DNA from: Lingula anatina
Lineage: Eukaryota; Brachiopoda; Lingulata; Lingulida; Lingulidae
Assembly (NCBI RefSeq): GCF_001039355.2
Contig: NW_019775828.1
Span: forward strand, 112,356 to 143,469
Direction: 5' to 3'
DNA: 31,114 bases
A program made the translations under genes and the position numbers. Of this stretch, positions 19,033-30,471 are shown one piece after another (positions within the stretch are counted from its first letter, which is position 1; each line of letters begins with the position of its first letter). The notes under the pieces were generated by a model. The model made no database searches, was not told where the DNA came from, and worked only from the letters and a program-made list of their open reading frames with translations.

Positions 19033-20163
19033 TCAAGCAGAACCTACGGTGCTGATAACTCGCACTCCAGGCTTTGGCCCGTCTGGCTCTACATTTCTTT
19101 TGCGTCCCACCACAATGCAAGCAGCTTGTCCTCTCTTGTTCGACTTTCGGTGACAACACAACGCCTTCAAAGTGAGTCTGAACTTTTCCCCGAAAAGACC
19201 ATAAATGAAGAAATTAACGCAGGAGCCAAGTGTATAGAGGAAAACCATGACTGGGGAAACAAAAACCATGCCTGGCATCTCGTCAATGCGCTGGTTCCCA
19301 AAGAGTGCAAAGAAAGAAGACAGAGCCACAGTTAAGGAGGGCACTAAATTGGTAATGGCGATTACCAAGGTCATTTTAATCAAAGTACGGTGCACGCCCA
19401 GCTTGTGCATGGCAATCATGGTTGGATTTTTGGCTAGAACCCTCATGTTATGAGCCATCTTCACATTTAAAACCATGACGATAATGAAAGGAGCCAGGAA
19501 ATGCACAAAGACATAAGAAATAAAAGAATACACTTTGGTGTATTCTGACACCGGCGATGGGACGCCAAGACAAAAAACGGGCGACGTTGTGTTCAAGGGA
19601 CATGGACGCTCAGGCAGCCACTCAAAGAAATATCGTGGAACATTGTTGAGGAAAGCAAAAATCACAACGCCGCCAACTCTAAACGCCCAAACCTTAATGC
19701 TTGCAGTTGGTCCACTTCTTAGGGCGTTCTCTGAGCAAAGGTGGATATAACGATCGACCGTTACGAGCACTACTAGCCAGGGTGGGATCATGAAGAGGGC
19801 GACCTTCAACCCATACAGATGCCGGGAGTGTTTAATCAGGGTAAAGAAGTAGTTTTTGAACCACCCAGTATAAGGGTACATGGCTGGGACGCTGAAGTTA
19901 AGGAGCGCCGATACAATATGGACGCTATCGGCCACTGTCAAGCATATCAAAAGGAACACAGTCGGGGTTCGCTTCTCAAAACGCAAAAATACAGCCACCG
20001 AGAGAAAATTCAGAATAAGGCCAACCAAAGCCAAAACTGAAACCCCAATGCCACCAAAAGCAAAATAAAACAGATTGATGAAACCCAAGTCAGGAATGTC
20101 CTCTTCCTTTTCCTCTTTTTCAAGAAATGAGCTACCATTGACAGACATCTCAGTCGAATTCAT
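19033..20163 (-). CDS. Class A G-protein-coupled receptor, FMRFamide-receptor-like (copy B)
   Basis: A 376-residue single-exon receptor, same length as copy A with no indels. About 16 residues differ by hand count: S27G, F46L, S60L, A76T, I108T, T272N, M274V, T283S, G295E, K326E, I344R, N350I, H354R, T356R, Q362G and I373V. Seven of these fall after residue 325, in or after helix 8, so the intracellular tail is the most changed part. The helices, DRY (137-139), the loop-2 pair Cys188/Cys198 and the NFFIY end are unchanged, as are the unusual Ser113, Leu273 and Phe318. The A76T change is near the TM2 Asp. As in copy A, the frame extends 35 codons upstream to an ATG inside the TATA box, so the start was placed at 20163, with A at -3. 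Expected to be a membrane peptide-type receptor; ligand unknown. Confidence 0.9.
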   Translation of the reverse strand: MNSTEMSVNGSSFLEKEEKEEDIPDLGFINLFYFAFGGIGVSVLALVGLILNFLSVAVFLRFEKRTPTVFLLICLTVADSVHIVSALLNFSVPAMYPYTGWFKNYFFTLIKHSRHLYGLKVALFMIPPWLVVLVTVDRYIHLCSENALRSGPTASIKVWAFRVGGVVIFAFLNNVPRYFFEWLPERPCPLNTTSPVFCLGVPSPVSEYTKVYSFISYVFVHFLAPFIIVMVLNVKMAHNMRVLAKNPTMIAMHKLGVHRTLIKMTLVIAITNLVPSLTVALSSFFALFGNQRIDEMPGMVFVSPVMVFLYTLGSCVNFFIYGLFGEKFRLTLKALCCHRKSNKRGQAACIVVGRKRNVEPDGPKPGVRVISTVGSA

Positions 20164-20266
20164 AGTTTTTACAAGTTTAACAGGATTGCAGAGCAGAGGA
20201 AGCCGTCGCAAATTAAAGTCGTTCGCAAGCTGGAGAAGTCTGAAAGCATGTCTTACTTGAGCATGC

Positions 20267-20382
20267 ATTTATACAGTGTGTGCAGGCAGCTGACAATTAA
20301 CGTCTCACGCTTTAACTTGACCAATGGGGTTGGTGCGAAATTAATCGTCTCTATGACATCTGATATTATTTAAAAGACGTCA
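20267..20382 (-). promoter_or_regulatory. Core promoter of receptor B: TATA, CCAAT and CRE-like sites
   Basis: TATAAAT at 20273-20267, plus-strand CCAAT at 20321-20325 and GACGTCA at 20376-20382, in the same order and spacing as copy A, although bases between them differ. Confidence 0.6.
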
Positions 20383-20526
20383 CACAAGTATAAACCATGC
20401 AACCATACAACTACAGATACGCTGCTACTTTAAATTTTGGTCTTGTAAATGGGACCTTGCGGCAATTTTCTGCTCTTTTATAACTTCTTGACATTATAGC
20501 TTATTAACATTGGGTCCAAAATAATG

Positions 20527-20790
20527 TTAAGCATTACTCTTATGATTCTCCAAAACCTGTCTTATTTTTGCATTGGACTTTTGAGTTGGAAAATTACAAC
20601 AGCTGAAAGGAAGCTTCACTCTATTAGCTTGAGACTGCCCTTTACTGTGGCACTCATCCAATAATAAGTCGAGGGTTGCGTTGTTTGATCTACAAAAGCG
20701 ACTGTTACAGTTTACTTCGTTCGGTAACTTTGAGGGGGCGTAGGTATGATGTCGATTTCCAAATTTGTATTTTACATAAATTACATACAT
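20527..20790 (-). other. Conserved upstream segment with an 87-codon open frame (unit B)
   Basis: Counterpart of 2156-2431. The frame stays open with a few substitutions, but its first codons differ from copy A. Coding status is unproven; it may be a regulatory block. Confidence 0.3.
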
Positions 20791-21613
20791 ATATGACTCT
20801 TACTTAGTTCAGGGACTATCTGGGAACAATGAAGAAATGGCGCTAGTTTAACTTGACTGGTGTTGACTAAAGACCGTAAAAAGGTTACATTTCCGAGAAG
20901 TAAATCAGTGAGTTACGCACCTAATTTGGGAAAATGGGCCCATCTTCCAAAAGAAATAACTTCTTACTGCGTAAGATATACTTTTTTCTTATTAAGTAGC
21001 CCGTCGCTGTTTTATCTTAAATTGAATTAAACCATAAATTTTATCGCCTCATGAGATATGTGTAATGTGACCCTGTCTCGAATATTCTTGTTCTATCTGC
21101 AGGTGTTTCTGGTATACTGTTAAAACTAAAATATCAAACAAGAGGAATCACAGCAAAGCTGGCTGAGTGCAAGATACCGCTATATATTGGTGCTAGATGC
21201 ATGGTTAAAAACAAATCGTTATAATGATTTTACATTTAATCAGTGCTCCAATTTCAAACCCACTTGCTTGATATTAACAGAGCAAAATATCTGTGGCTGA
21301 GTTGGAGGGCAAAATTGGTGTCAAGTAAAGGTTCTTAAATGGTGGAGTTACCATTAGTCACTTAAGATATTACATGTAACTTTAGTTGGTGAAACAGGTT
21401 CTTCAGTTCGGTAATGATGCCTATAAGTTCAATTAGTTCGTAAGAATGTTTGCGGTCTTAATACGTTGGTTGTTTATAAATGAGAATGGTATCAAATGTA
21501 AAGGAAATTGATAGCATCCCTAGTCCCCGAATTATATCATTACATCATCTGGAATGGAAAACAGGATAAGATTAAAGGAATTTAAGTGGCACATAAATAA
21601 TAATAATAATAAT

Positions 21614-21671
<58 letters not shown>

Positions 21672-22316
21672 GATAAAGAATAAAAAAACAAAATTTATAA
21701 ATGAATGAATAATAAATTAAAACAAATGAATACAACAGTAAAACAGAGGTTCGAAAGTAACAAATTTATCAGCGTTAAGTCAATAAAATTGATTTAGGAA
21801 AATTTTTTGATTTTTGTGTTTATCACAAAATTACGAGCCATAAACCATTCGAGTTTCTGTTTCTAGTCTCTGTCGTCATAGAGATAAAGACAGATGGATG
21901 TCACTCGTCGTGGTTGAAATTTTAAACATACATTTTAAACCTACATTTTACAATGAACTTCACAACAACAATGAACTACATTTTACAATGAACGTATATT
22001 TAGATTTTCTCAATAGTTTTAGATATGCTTTGGCGTTAAGGAGAAAATTACTAAATTTGATGGACACATTTTTGGAATAAAAATAGAACGTTCATGCACC
22101 TTGCAATGATGATTCAACAAGAGACATTTAAGTAGTGGTGCATTTGATATACATGTACGTACGACGAAACAAACATTCCTTAATAATAATCTCATCATTA
22201 TGTATTATAACTGACATAAAACTGGGAGGAAAGAAGATATTCGTCAATAGAACAATTTTCTTTATGAGTAAACAAAAAGCTTTGTGAGAAAAACGATACC
22301 TTTTCATAAAATAACC
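20791..22316. other. Shared intergenic block of unit B, no gene seen
   Basis: Collinear with A 2432-3854. Near 21935-21995 it has a small local duplication of an acattttacaatgaac segment not present in A. No exon was recognised. Confidence 0.55.
21596..21671. repeat. Self-complementary (AAT)n/(ATT)n microsatellite
   Basis: A short AAT run, ttttg, then about 17 ATT copies. Expanded relative to A 3229-3271. Confidence 0.9.
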
Positions 22317-22415
22317 ATGTCTGATGAAAATGAAAACTCATCTTCTACCTCCGTACACAAAATAACATGCCATGTAAGACGATCCATGACTTCAGAAGAT
22401 TTATATCATCTGTGA
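22317..22415 (+). other. MSDENENS micro-ORF, copy B1
   Basis: A 32-codon frame beginning MSDENENSSSTSVHKITCHV. A donor-like CAT|GTAAGA at 22373/22374 and the acceptor-like gttattttcag ending at 22444 would remove 71 bases and stay in phase with AGACCAGCACAAATG. No transcript evidence is available. Confidence 0.32.
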
Positions 22416-23769
22416 TAGACAAACACAGTCAGGGTTATTTTCAGAGACCAGCACAAATGATCAAGGACGGTCGAAAGGCAACCGTAGTCCGTTCCCAAAT
22501 TACTTTGTACAGGTGACATTAGTCCTATTCACTAACCCCAATACTACGTCTAACCCTATACCTGTACTAATCATATGGGAACTCGGACTTCCATTCCTAG
22601 GACTACCATTCCTGTCACACCGGCATGTCAACGAGCACCACAGAATTATTTACTGGTAATATTTTAATTGTTATTATTATTTTCAACTCCACCAGGGAGG
22701 CTATGTTTTTGGCTCCACTTGCGTCTCTGTCTGTCTGTCTGTCTGTCTGCGTGTTTGTATGTCTGTTAGCAACATTATACAAAGGTTATGGAGGGATTTT
22801 GATTTAATTTTCAGGATAGGTCAGAAATGGGCTCCATTTTGCTTGTGATTAATTAATTAGTTAATGAGATAATTAAATAGGGCCTACTTTATAATAAATT
22901 TATAAAAAGACTTAAGCTACCTTAGCGGAGATTTGCTAGCATTGAATGATTTTCTTATTTCTTATCATTATTAAAAAGGTGACGGATTTCCATTAATATT
23001 TGGAATAATTATTATTTCAGCTAGATGCCTACACCGGTTGCCTTTTTCACATACATTGCAATTCAAGTCACCCACAGAAACTGACTGGACAGAATAGTTT
23101 CCTCAGCCACATTAGAATTTTCTTAGAGTTTAGTTAAAATTCACAGTGCACGTGTGATCTCCGAATGCATTGGTCTTGACCATAAATTATGCTTCTTGAT
23201 TAAACTATACTACAGGCCAGCTGAGTGAAAATAATTCATTGCAAAATTTCGCACTGGACACAGTAAAGGATGTCATGAATTACACAGAGACATATCTGTG
23301 AATATCTGGTAAAAGTTCTATTTGTGGCCCGGGTAGATTGTTTGTATTAACAAAGGTATCTCTATATTTCAAAGCCGACTTAATACTAAACAGCGACTAC
23401 GTAAGTCGGCTTAACAGTAATTGTCTGATATCGCTTGACGAGTGATCGATCCGGGATAACTGTACACAAATTATACAGTATATTGCAATTACAATTTGCT
23501 AAATGGAATTTGTTAAAAGACAAGAAAAAAAAAAAAACACTTGCGACTTCTTGTCAAACAGGCTATAGGGCTAAAGCAAAATTGCCGTCGATTTAAAAAC
23601 ATTACATAATTGCACTACACCATATGGTAGCAACTTATTCTTTTTCAAATTCCTATTTTCTATGGAAATTAAACAGTCAACGAATACTTCCACCAAGGTC
23701 TCAGCTGATTCACAGCGGTCTATTAACATTTTCACCGCAGTGTTCATAACTTGGCGTTGGGTTCGGGTC
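22416..23769. other. Block interposed in the micro-ORF module (unit B)
   Basis: Counterpart of A 4031-5460, with the (CTGT)n dispersed repeat at about 22660-22870 and the empty site of the 235-bp element at 23206-23207. No gene seen. Confidence 0.5.
22660..22870 (+). mobile_element. Dispersed repeat with (CTGT)n core, unit B copy
   Basis: Same landmarks as 4190-4410, with a longer CTGT run (about 22727-22748). Confidence 0.5.
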
Positions 23770-23950
23770 CCGCTACAGGACCCCGAAAATGTTTGGTATT
23801 TTAGCGGGCGAACTGTGCCATTAGGTACGATTTAGAACTATGATCCAGCTACTTAAAATTTTAATTTCAAGAACCATTGGTGTTTTTTTTTTTTCAGAAA
23901 TCGAAGGGGGGGGGCAGGACCCCCCTGACACCCCCGTAAATCCATCACTG
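23770..23950. mobile_element. R1 repeat copy, unit B internal
   Basis: Matches A 5463-5637 and ends at ccatcactg. The same flanking cctctgaattaatg shows it was in place before A and B separated. Confidence 0.6.
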
Positions 23951-25264
23951 CCTCTGAATTAATGAAAATTAATTGTCTCTTCTTGCTCCCTCACATTTCT
24001 CCACATTGACAAATCTGAACTGGAATTTGTGGTTTATTGTTAGGCCGTGTTGGAACATTTAATTCTAAAATTAAATGTTTATTTCCAAAAAAAAAAAAGT
24101 TGACGTTCAGGTAGTGGTGCATCTGATATACTTGTACGTACGAAAAAACAAACGTTCCTCAATAATAATCTCACATGTAATATAACTCTGATGACATAAA
24201 ACTGGGAGAAAAGATATTGGTCAATAAAACAATTTTCTTAATGAGGAAACAAAGAGCTTTGAGAGAAAGACGATACCTTTTCATAAAACAACTATGTCTG
24301 ATGAAAATGAAAACTCGTCTTATACCTCCGCACGCAAAATGTCATGACGACCCATGACCCATTTATATCATTTGTGATAGACAAACACAGTCAGGGTTAT
24401 TTTCAGAGACCAGCACAAATTGTCAAGGGCGGTCGAAAGGCAACCGGAACTAATGGAAACTTCGACTGTCTCTTGTTGCTCTCTCACATTTCTCCACATT
24501 GACAAATTTGAACTGGAATTTGTGGTTTATTGTTAGGCCCTGTTGGGACATTTAATTCTTATACTAATAAAATTAAATGTTTATTTGCAAAAAGAAGTTG
24601 AATTGTACCACAATAAGTTATATAAATCAATGCAATACCTAATGCATAGACTATCCTTACATCCATATTTTCCAGTAATACTATAGGAAAATTTCATTCC
24701 GTATACATTTGTAGATCTATAGAATGCCTTTGCTTGTTCAGTGTGTGGTGTAGCGTCTCTGCCGACTTGATCACAGCTCATACTCTTTTTTTAATGAAAC
24801 TTTCATTTTTAAGCTTCATAAAGCTCAGTTATCTCATCTATTCCTTTTAGATATTGACCAGTACTTTATGCAAAGGCAAATGCAATAAGCACCAGGGCTC
24901 CATAACTCAAAAACATCGCAAACTGGGACCAAGCACAAGCTACGCCATAACTCGAAAACATCGCAATTCGCGATATTAGCATTAGTATTGAGGCTATTAT
25001 TTGCAACGAGTAAATCCCGTTGCAATTACCTTTGCGCATGTATGATTGGACATTTTATGGTGTCTTTCCTGTTTATCAACATGGCAGCGAGTTTTGGTTG
25101 GCAGTCATAATAGCAGTTAAAATCTGCGTGTACCAATGATTATTTGACTTGGTAGCATATAACAAAGCATGAAAGCTTATAAAATATTGAGTCACTCGGT
25201 ACCTCTGATAGAAAAAAAAAACCGTGCAGTAATCTTTTAGGTAAAAAATTATATATATATTATT
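23951..25264. other. Second micro-ORF module of unit B, no confident gene
   Basis: Counterpart of A 6284-7660, with the micro-ORF at 24294 and the empty TTAA site at 23969-23972. A 23-base deletion near 24445 breaks the downstream frame that is open in A, C1 and C2. Confidence 0.5.
24294..24347 (+). other. MSDENENS micro-ORF, copy B2
   Basis: A 17-codon frame, MSDENENSSYTSARKMS, identical in protein to copy A2. The start context is aactATG. Confidence 0.3.
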
Positions 25265-25667
25265 TCTCAAATACCCCCAATAAATTCTGATTGACATTTA
25301 TTTCATAAAGTCATGTTTTACTATGCACAAAAATTTCAAAATTAAACATTTCATATATTATTTGATATATTCTGTTGAATACGTCTGATAAGTCTGTTGA
25401 TAATGATCATTAGTGTCAAAGTTTCATGTTCTACGCAACATGAAAAGTCAGAAACAAAGCATTCGGTCTCACCGTGACCTTTTTCAGTGACTGTTATTGT
25501 GAGACTGAAAACTACTCACCAATGCATCAGTTAATGTTTTAGCCCATAAAGACAGGTGCGCTTTGCTAATTGAATTATCATTATCATTATTTGTAATTGT
25601 GATAGTCCTATAAATTAAAACAATCTCTTGATTATCATCATAATGAAATAATATTACATTATGTGTA

Positions 25668-25782
25668 CACACACTGGACAATAGAAGTGTCACCCCTACT
25701 GAACCATTACTTTGGGGAAGAAATGATTGTGGAATGATATGCTCCTGGTATCATTTTATTAACATCAAATTTCACAAAAAGA
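25668..25782. mobile_element. Truncated copy of the 235-bp MITE, inverted
   Basis: Starts CACACACTGGACAATAGAAG directly after TA and matches the right half of 4746-4980 read on the other strand, through ggaatgatatgctcctggta and ttcacaaaaaga, then stops. C2 has atgtgTA followed by unrelated sequence at the same place, so a deletion of about 200 bases removed the rest. Confidence 0.88.
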
Positions 25783-26714
25783 TATGTGTCAAGTAAAATC
25801 TGTCCAGAAAAGGCTCTTAAATGGTGGAATTACCATTTGTCATTTAAGATATTACGTGCAACTTTAGTTGGTGACATAGGTTCTTCAGTTTGCTAATGAT
25901 TCCAGATAATTAGTTTGTGACGAAAGAACATTTGCGATCTTAATACATTTGGTGTTAATAATAATGGTATCAAATGTTAGGGAAATAGACAGTATCACTA
26001 ATCCCCCGAATTACATCATTAAATATGTCTGGAATGAAAAACAGGCAACGATTAAGAGGAATGTTATAGGTACATCAACAACACTAATAACAATTATACA
26101 ATGATGATGATAAAGAACGAAAAAACAAACAAACAAACAAATAAATAAATGAATTAAAACACAGGTTCGAAAGTAACAATTATATCAGCGTAAAGTCAAT
26201 AAAGAAAATTTTTGATTTGAGGAACTCTTTCTGAGAGCTGTTAATCGCACAATTACGAGCCATAAACCAATCGAGTTTCTGTTTATTTAGTCTCTGTCGT
26301 CATGGAGATAGCGAGAGTTGGATGTCGCTAGTGAAGGTTGAAATTTTAATTTATAGCCTACATTTTATTTCGAACAACTGTATACGTATATCTTAATTTT
26401 CTCAATAGTATTGGATATGACTTGGCGTTAAGGTGAAAATTACTAAAATTTCATGGACACATTTTTGGAAAAGAAGTCGGACGCACATTTATATGCACCT
26501 TGCAATGATGATTCAACAAGAGATGTTCAGGCAGTGGTGAGATATACATGGAGGTACGACGAAACAAACACTCGTCAATAATAATCTCACATGAAATATA
26601 ACTTTGATGACATAACACTGGGAGGAAAGAAGATATTTGTCAATAGAACAATTTTCTTTATGACTAAACAAAGAGCTTTGTGAGAAAAAAACGATACCTT
26701 TTCATAAGATAACC

Positions 26715-26768
26715 ATGTCTGATGAAAATGAAAACTCATCTTATGTCTCCGCACGCAAAATGTCATGA
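26715..26768 (+). other. MSDENENS micro-ORF, copy C1
   Basis: A 17-codon frame, MSDENENSSYVSARKMS. Start context aaccATG. The donor-like site is absent. A second frame from the overlapping ATG at 26765 stays open to 26980. Confidence 0.3.
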
Positions 26769-27052
26769 CGACCCATGACCCATTTATATCATCTGTGATA
26801 GACAAACAAAGTCAGGGTTATTTTCAGAGACCATCACAAATGATCAAGGGCGGTCGAAAGGCAACCGTAGTCCGTTCCCAAATTACTTTGGAACTAATGG
26901 AAACTTCGACTGTCTCTTGTTGCTCCCTCACATTTTTCCACATTGACAAAATTGAACTGGAATTAATGGTTTATTGTTAGGCCCTGTTGGGACATTTAAT
27001 TCTAATACTAATAAAATTAAATGTTTATTTGCAAAAAAAGTAGTTGAATTGT

Positions 27053-27054
<2 letters not shown>

Positions 27055-27141
<87 letters not shown>
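27055..27141. repeat. (TA)n microsatellite at the C1/C2 junction
   Basis: A TA run of about 87 bases with one TG interruption. It separates the two tandem units. Confidence 0.92.
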
Positions 27142-27143
<2 letters not shown>

Positions 27144-27145
<2 letters not shown>

Positions 27146-29340
27146 TCTCAAATATCAAAAACATTCTGATAGACATTTTATAAAGTCATGTTTTATTATG
27201 CATAAAAAATTCAAAATTTAACATTTCATTTATTATTCGATATACTCTGATGGATATACATCTGATTAGTCTACGTGTATTGTTAATGATCATAAGTGCC
27301 AAGTTTCATGTTCTACACTAAATGAAAGGGCAGAAACAAAGCATTCGGTCACCGTGACCTTCTTCAGTGTCTGTTATTGTGAGACTGACCATGAGCACTA
27401 TACTCACCAATGTGTCTATCAGTTATAATATTAGCCCATAAATACACGTGTGCTTCTCTTACTGAATAGTATTTTATATTTTACTGGTTTTAAAGCTCTT
27501 CAAGTATCAGTATTTGTAATTGTGATAGTGCTATAAATTCAAACAATCTCTTGATTATCATCAACTTGAAATAATATTAAATTATGTGTAATTGTGTTTT
27601 GACGTCTTCACTTCATGCAGCAATCGAACTAACGTAACGTTCGAGGCTTTAATTTTCATTTCCTACACGTAAATATAATATTATGTTGCGTTTGCTAAGC
27701 CTTCGAGTTGGCAGGTGGCTGCTTCAATTTCAAACCCTCTAGCTCAAAGATCAATATTAGCAGAGCGAAATATTTGCGGCCGAGTCGGAGGGGAAACATT
27801 TGTTAAGTAAAATTTGTCCAGAAAAGGCTCTTAAATGGTGGAATTACCATTTGTCATTTAAGATATTACATGCAACTTTAGTTGGTGAAATAGGTTCTTC
27901 AGTTTGCTAATGATGACAGATAATTGGTTCGTGACAAAAGAATATTTAAGATCTTTATACATTTGCTGTTAATAAAGGAAAATGGTATCAAATGTTAGGA
28001 AAATAGACAGTATCACTAATCCCCCGAATTACATCATTAGATATGTCTGGAATGAAAAACAGGAAAAGATTAAGAGGAATGTTAAAGGTACATCAACAAC
28101 ACTAATAATAATAATAATAATACAATGATGATGATTAAGAACGGAAAAGTAAATAAATAAATACAAAATTAAATCAGAAGTTCGAAAGTAACAAATCTAT
28201 CTGCGTAAAGTCAATAAAATTGTCTTAGGAAAATTTTTGATTTGAGTAACTCTTTTTGAGAGCATTTAATCGCACAATTACGAGCAATTAAACCAATCGA
28301 TTTTCCGTTTATTTAGTCTCTGTCGTCATGGAGAAAGAGACAGGTGGATGTCACTCGTGACTGTTGAAATTTAATTTATAATCTACATTTTATTATGAAC
28401 AACTGTATACGTATATCCTAATTTTCTCAATAATTTTGGATATGACTTGGCGTTAAGGAGAAAATTACTTAAATTTCATGGACACAATTTTTGGAAAGGA
28501 AGTCGCCCTGCAATGATGATTCAACAAGAGACATTCAATTAGTGGTGCATCTGATATAGTTGTACGTACGACAAAACAAACGTTCCTTAATAATAATCTC
28601 ACATGTAATATAACTTGGATGACATAAAACTGGGAGGAAAGAAGATATTTGTCAATAAAACAATTTTCTTTGTGAGTAAATAAAGAACTTTGTGAGAAAG
28701 ACGATACCTTTTCATAAAATAACCATGTCTGATGAAAATGAAAACTCGTCTTCTACCTCCTCGCGCAAAATGTCATGCCATGTAAGATAGACATTTCTGA
28801 TAGACAAACACAGTCAGGGTTATTTTCAGAGACCAGCACAAATGGTCAAGGACGGTCAAAAGGCAACTGTAGTCCGTTCACAAATAAATTCGGAACTAAT
28901 AGAAACTAAAACTGTCTCTTGTTGCTCCTTCACATTTTTCCACATTGAGAAATTTGAACTGGACTTTTTTGTTTAATGTTAGAATCTGTTGGAACATACA
29001 ATTCTTATAATATTAAATGTTTATTTGCAACTAAAAATGGTGGAATTGTGCCACAATAAGTTATATAAATCAGTGCAATACTTAAATGAATAGACAATCC
29101 TCACGTCCATATTTTCCAGTAATACTGTAGGAAAATTTCACTTCCTATACATTTGTAGATCTACAGAGTGCCTTTGCTTGTTCAGTGTCTGTAGTAGCTC
29201 TTGGGTCTTGATCACAGCTATTTCTCTTTTTTCTTGGATATGAAACTTTCAGTTTTAAGCTTCATTTTCCTAAATTAAGCCATCTAATCCTTTGAGATAA
29301 TTTCCAGTGCTTTATGTAAAGGCAAATGCAAGAAGCAACA
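27144..29340. repeat. Receptor-less tandem unit C2
   Basis: Same order of blocks as C1 but more complete between the gcattcggtcac block and the gtggaattacc block. It includes the tcaatttcaaaccctct segment also found at A 2875 and M 12348. It continues past the point where C1 ends, matching A to about 7200, and fades out near 29340. Confidence 0.8.
28725..28790 (+). other. MSDENENS micro-ORF, copy C2
   Basis: A 21-codon frame, MSDENENSSSTSSRKMSCHV plus R. Donor-like CAT|GTAAGA at 28781/28782 and an acceptor-like ttattttcag ending at 28829 would give a very short 48-base intron and an in-phase continuation. Confidence 0.3.
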
Positions 29341-30099
29341 GGTGTTACAAAATGCATTGCAGTTCTGCTTATTAATTATTTATTTATTTTTGGTTGTTTC
29401 TGGCGTTTGCTTTCTTCATTGTATTGATAGGGCCTTTATTCTTTTTTATGTAACATATTTTGCATTTGATGTTCCTTTATTGGTATTTGTCTCTTTTCTA
29501 ATTTTATTTGGTTAATCAGAGTATAGTTAAAAGTAACTCTATTCATTGAAACTTTGCCATTGTGTTTAGTGTGCAAAAAGGGGGGGGGGGCATGCATGGC
29601 TCACTTTACATACATGTGCCATTCTTGCCCAGCTACATGTATACAAGTATTTATAAAATAAACCAGACTTTCCTTGTGGAGGTGTTATTTGATACATAAT
29701 TATATAGTAATATACGTTGTTATATCTAGCTGTAATTGCTTTCAAATTATGTTTCATAATCTAGTTAACTTATGTGACTATAATCACTGTAGCTTTGCCA
29801 ATTTGTCCAGCATTCTTACACTAAATTGTTATAAAGAACATTATTAAATGGTCAATTGTTGTCTTTTTAAGTTGTTTAAGTTGACTGGTAGGTTGTTTTG
29901 GATTCTTGCTTGTGTACATGTAAGATATTCAATCCATCTAAAAGAAGACTGATTACATAGGCAAAGAAGGGTCTAATTTCCAAAATAAGCATTCAAAAGC
30001 CAACACAATGCCCATTTATCTATTATTATCATGTGGTGTCAGTGCAACAACAGAACTTAATAGGAATATGGTTGTTACATTAACATTTGAAGGGATAAC
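29341..30099. other. Unrelated sequence, nothing recognised
   Basis: AT-rich, with a poly-G run at 29580-29590. No gene or relative in the window. Confidence 0.45.
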
Positions 30100-30440
30100 A
30101 AATGCTCCTAGTGAATTCATATTTCACAATACATAAAGTGTAAACAACTCCTAGAAATATAATAAATACAATTTTACCACCAAACAGCAGCAATGACAAT
30201 TATTCTGGAATCTGTGCTTGCCATCAGGCCATGTGGACCTTTATACATGTTGATAGTCTTACCTTTGCAAGAATCTCTTAAGAGATTTTTACTAAAAATA
30301 AACTTTTTAGAAAAAACATTGACCTAATTTGAATGTTGGAATGAATAAAATTACATGTACCATTGATATATTTGGGAAACTTCCTTTACCATAGGAAAAA
30401 AAACAAACATTTTTTTAAACCTTAACCAGTTATTATAATC
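30100..30440. mobile_element. Diverged relative of the 617-bp TTAA element
   Basis: Shared landmarks with 5660-6276 are gtgtaaacaac, caattttaccacc, gaatctgtgcttgcca, the palindrome AATCTCTTAAGAGATT (30272-30287), gaatgttggaatg and a right end resembling agttattata. About 270 bases of the middle are missing. The ends are too diverged to call the target duplication. Confidence 0.6.
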
Positions 30441-30471
30441 TATTTAAAATACCTTAATTCAACCTAAGAGG

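Larger units (their letters stand above)
18385..25265. repeat. Segmental duplication unit B (right copy)
   Basis: Collinear with the window start to about 7671. It lacks the 235-bp and 617-bp insertions of A. Unlike A it continues at its right end into sequence shared with M, C1 and C2, so B preserves the ancestral right side and A was cut or rearranged there. Confidence 0.93.
25265..27143. repeat. Receptor-less tandem unit C1
   Basis: Contains, in order, the attctga-gacattt lead, the gcattcggtc-caccgtgacc block, the gtgtcaagtaaa-ggctcttaaatggtgg block, the micro-ORF module and a terminal (TA)n tract. The same order follows in C2. The receptor and its flanks are missing. The middle was further shortened by a deletion that also truncated an inserted MITE. 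Confidence 0.8.

Noticed and set aside
21532-21735. Poly-Ile frame on the minus strand
   Set aside because: It is a translation of the (ATT)n tract.
26928-27183. Frames of alternating Ile and Tyr on both strands
   Set aside because: They are translations of the (TA)n microsatellite.
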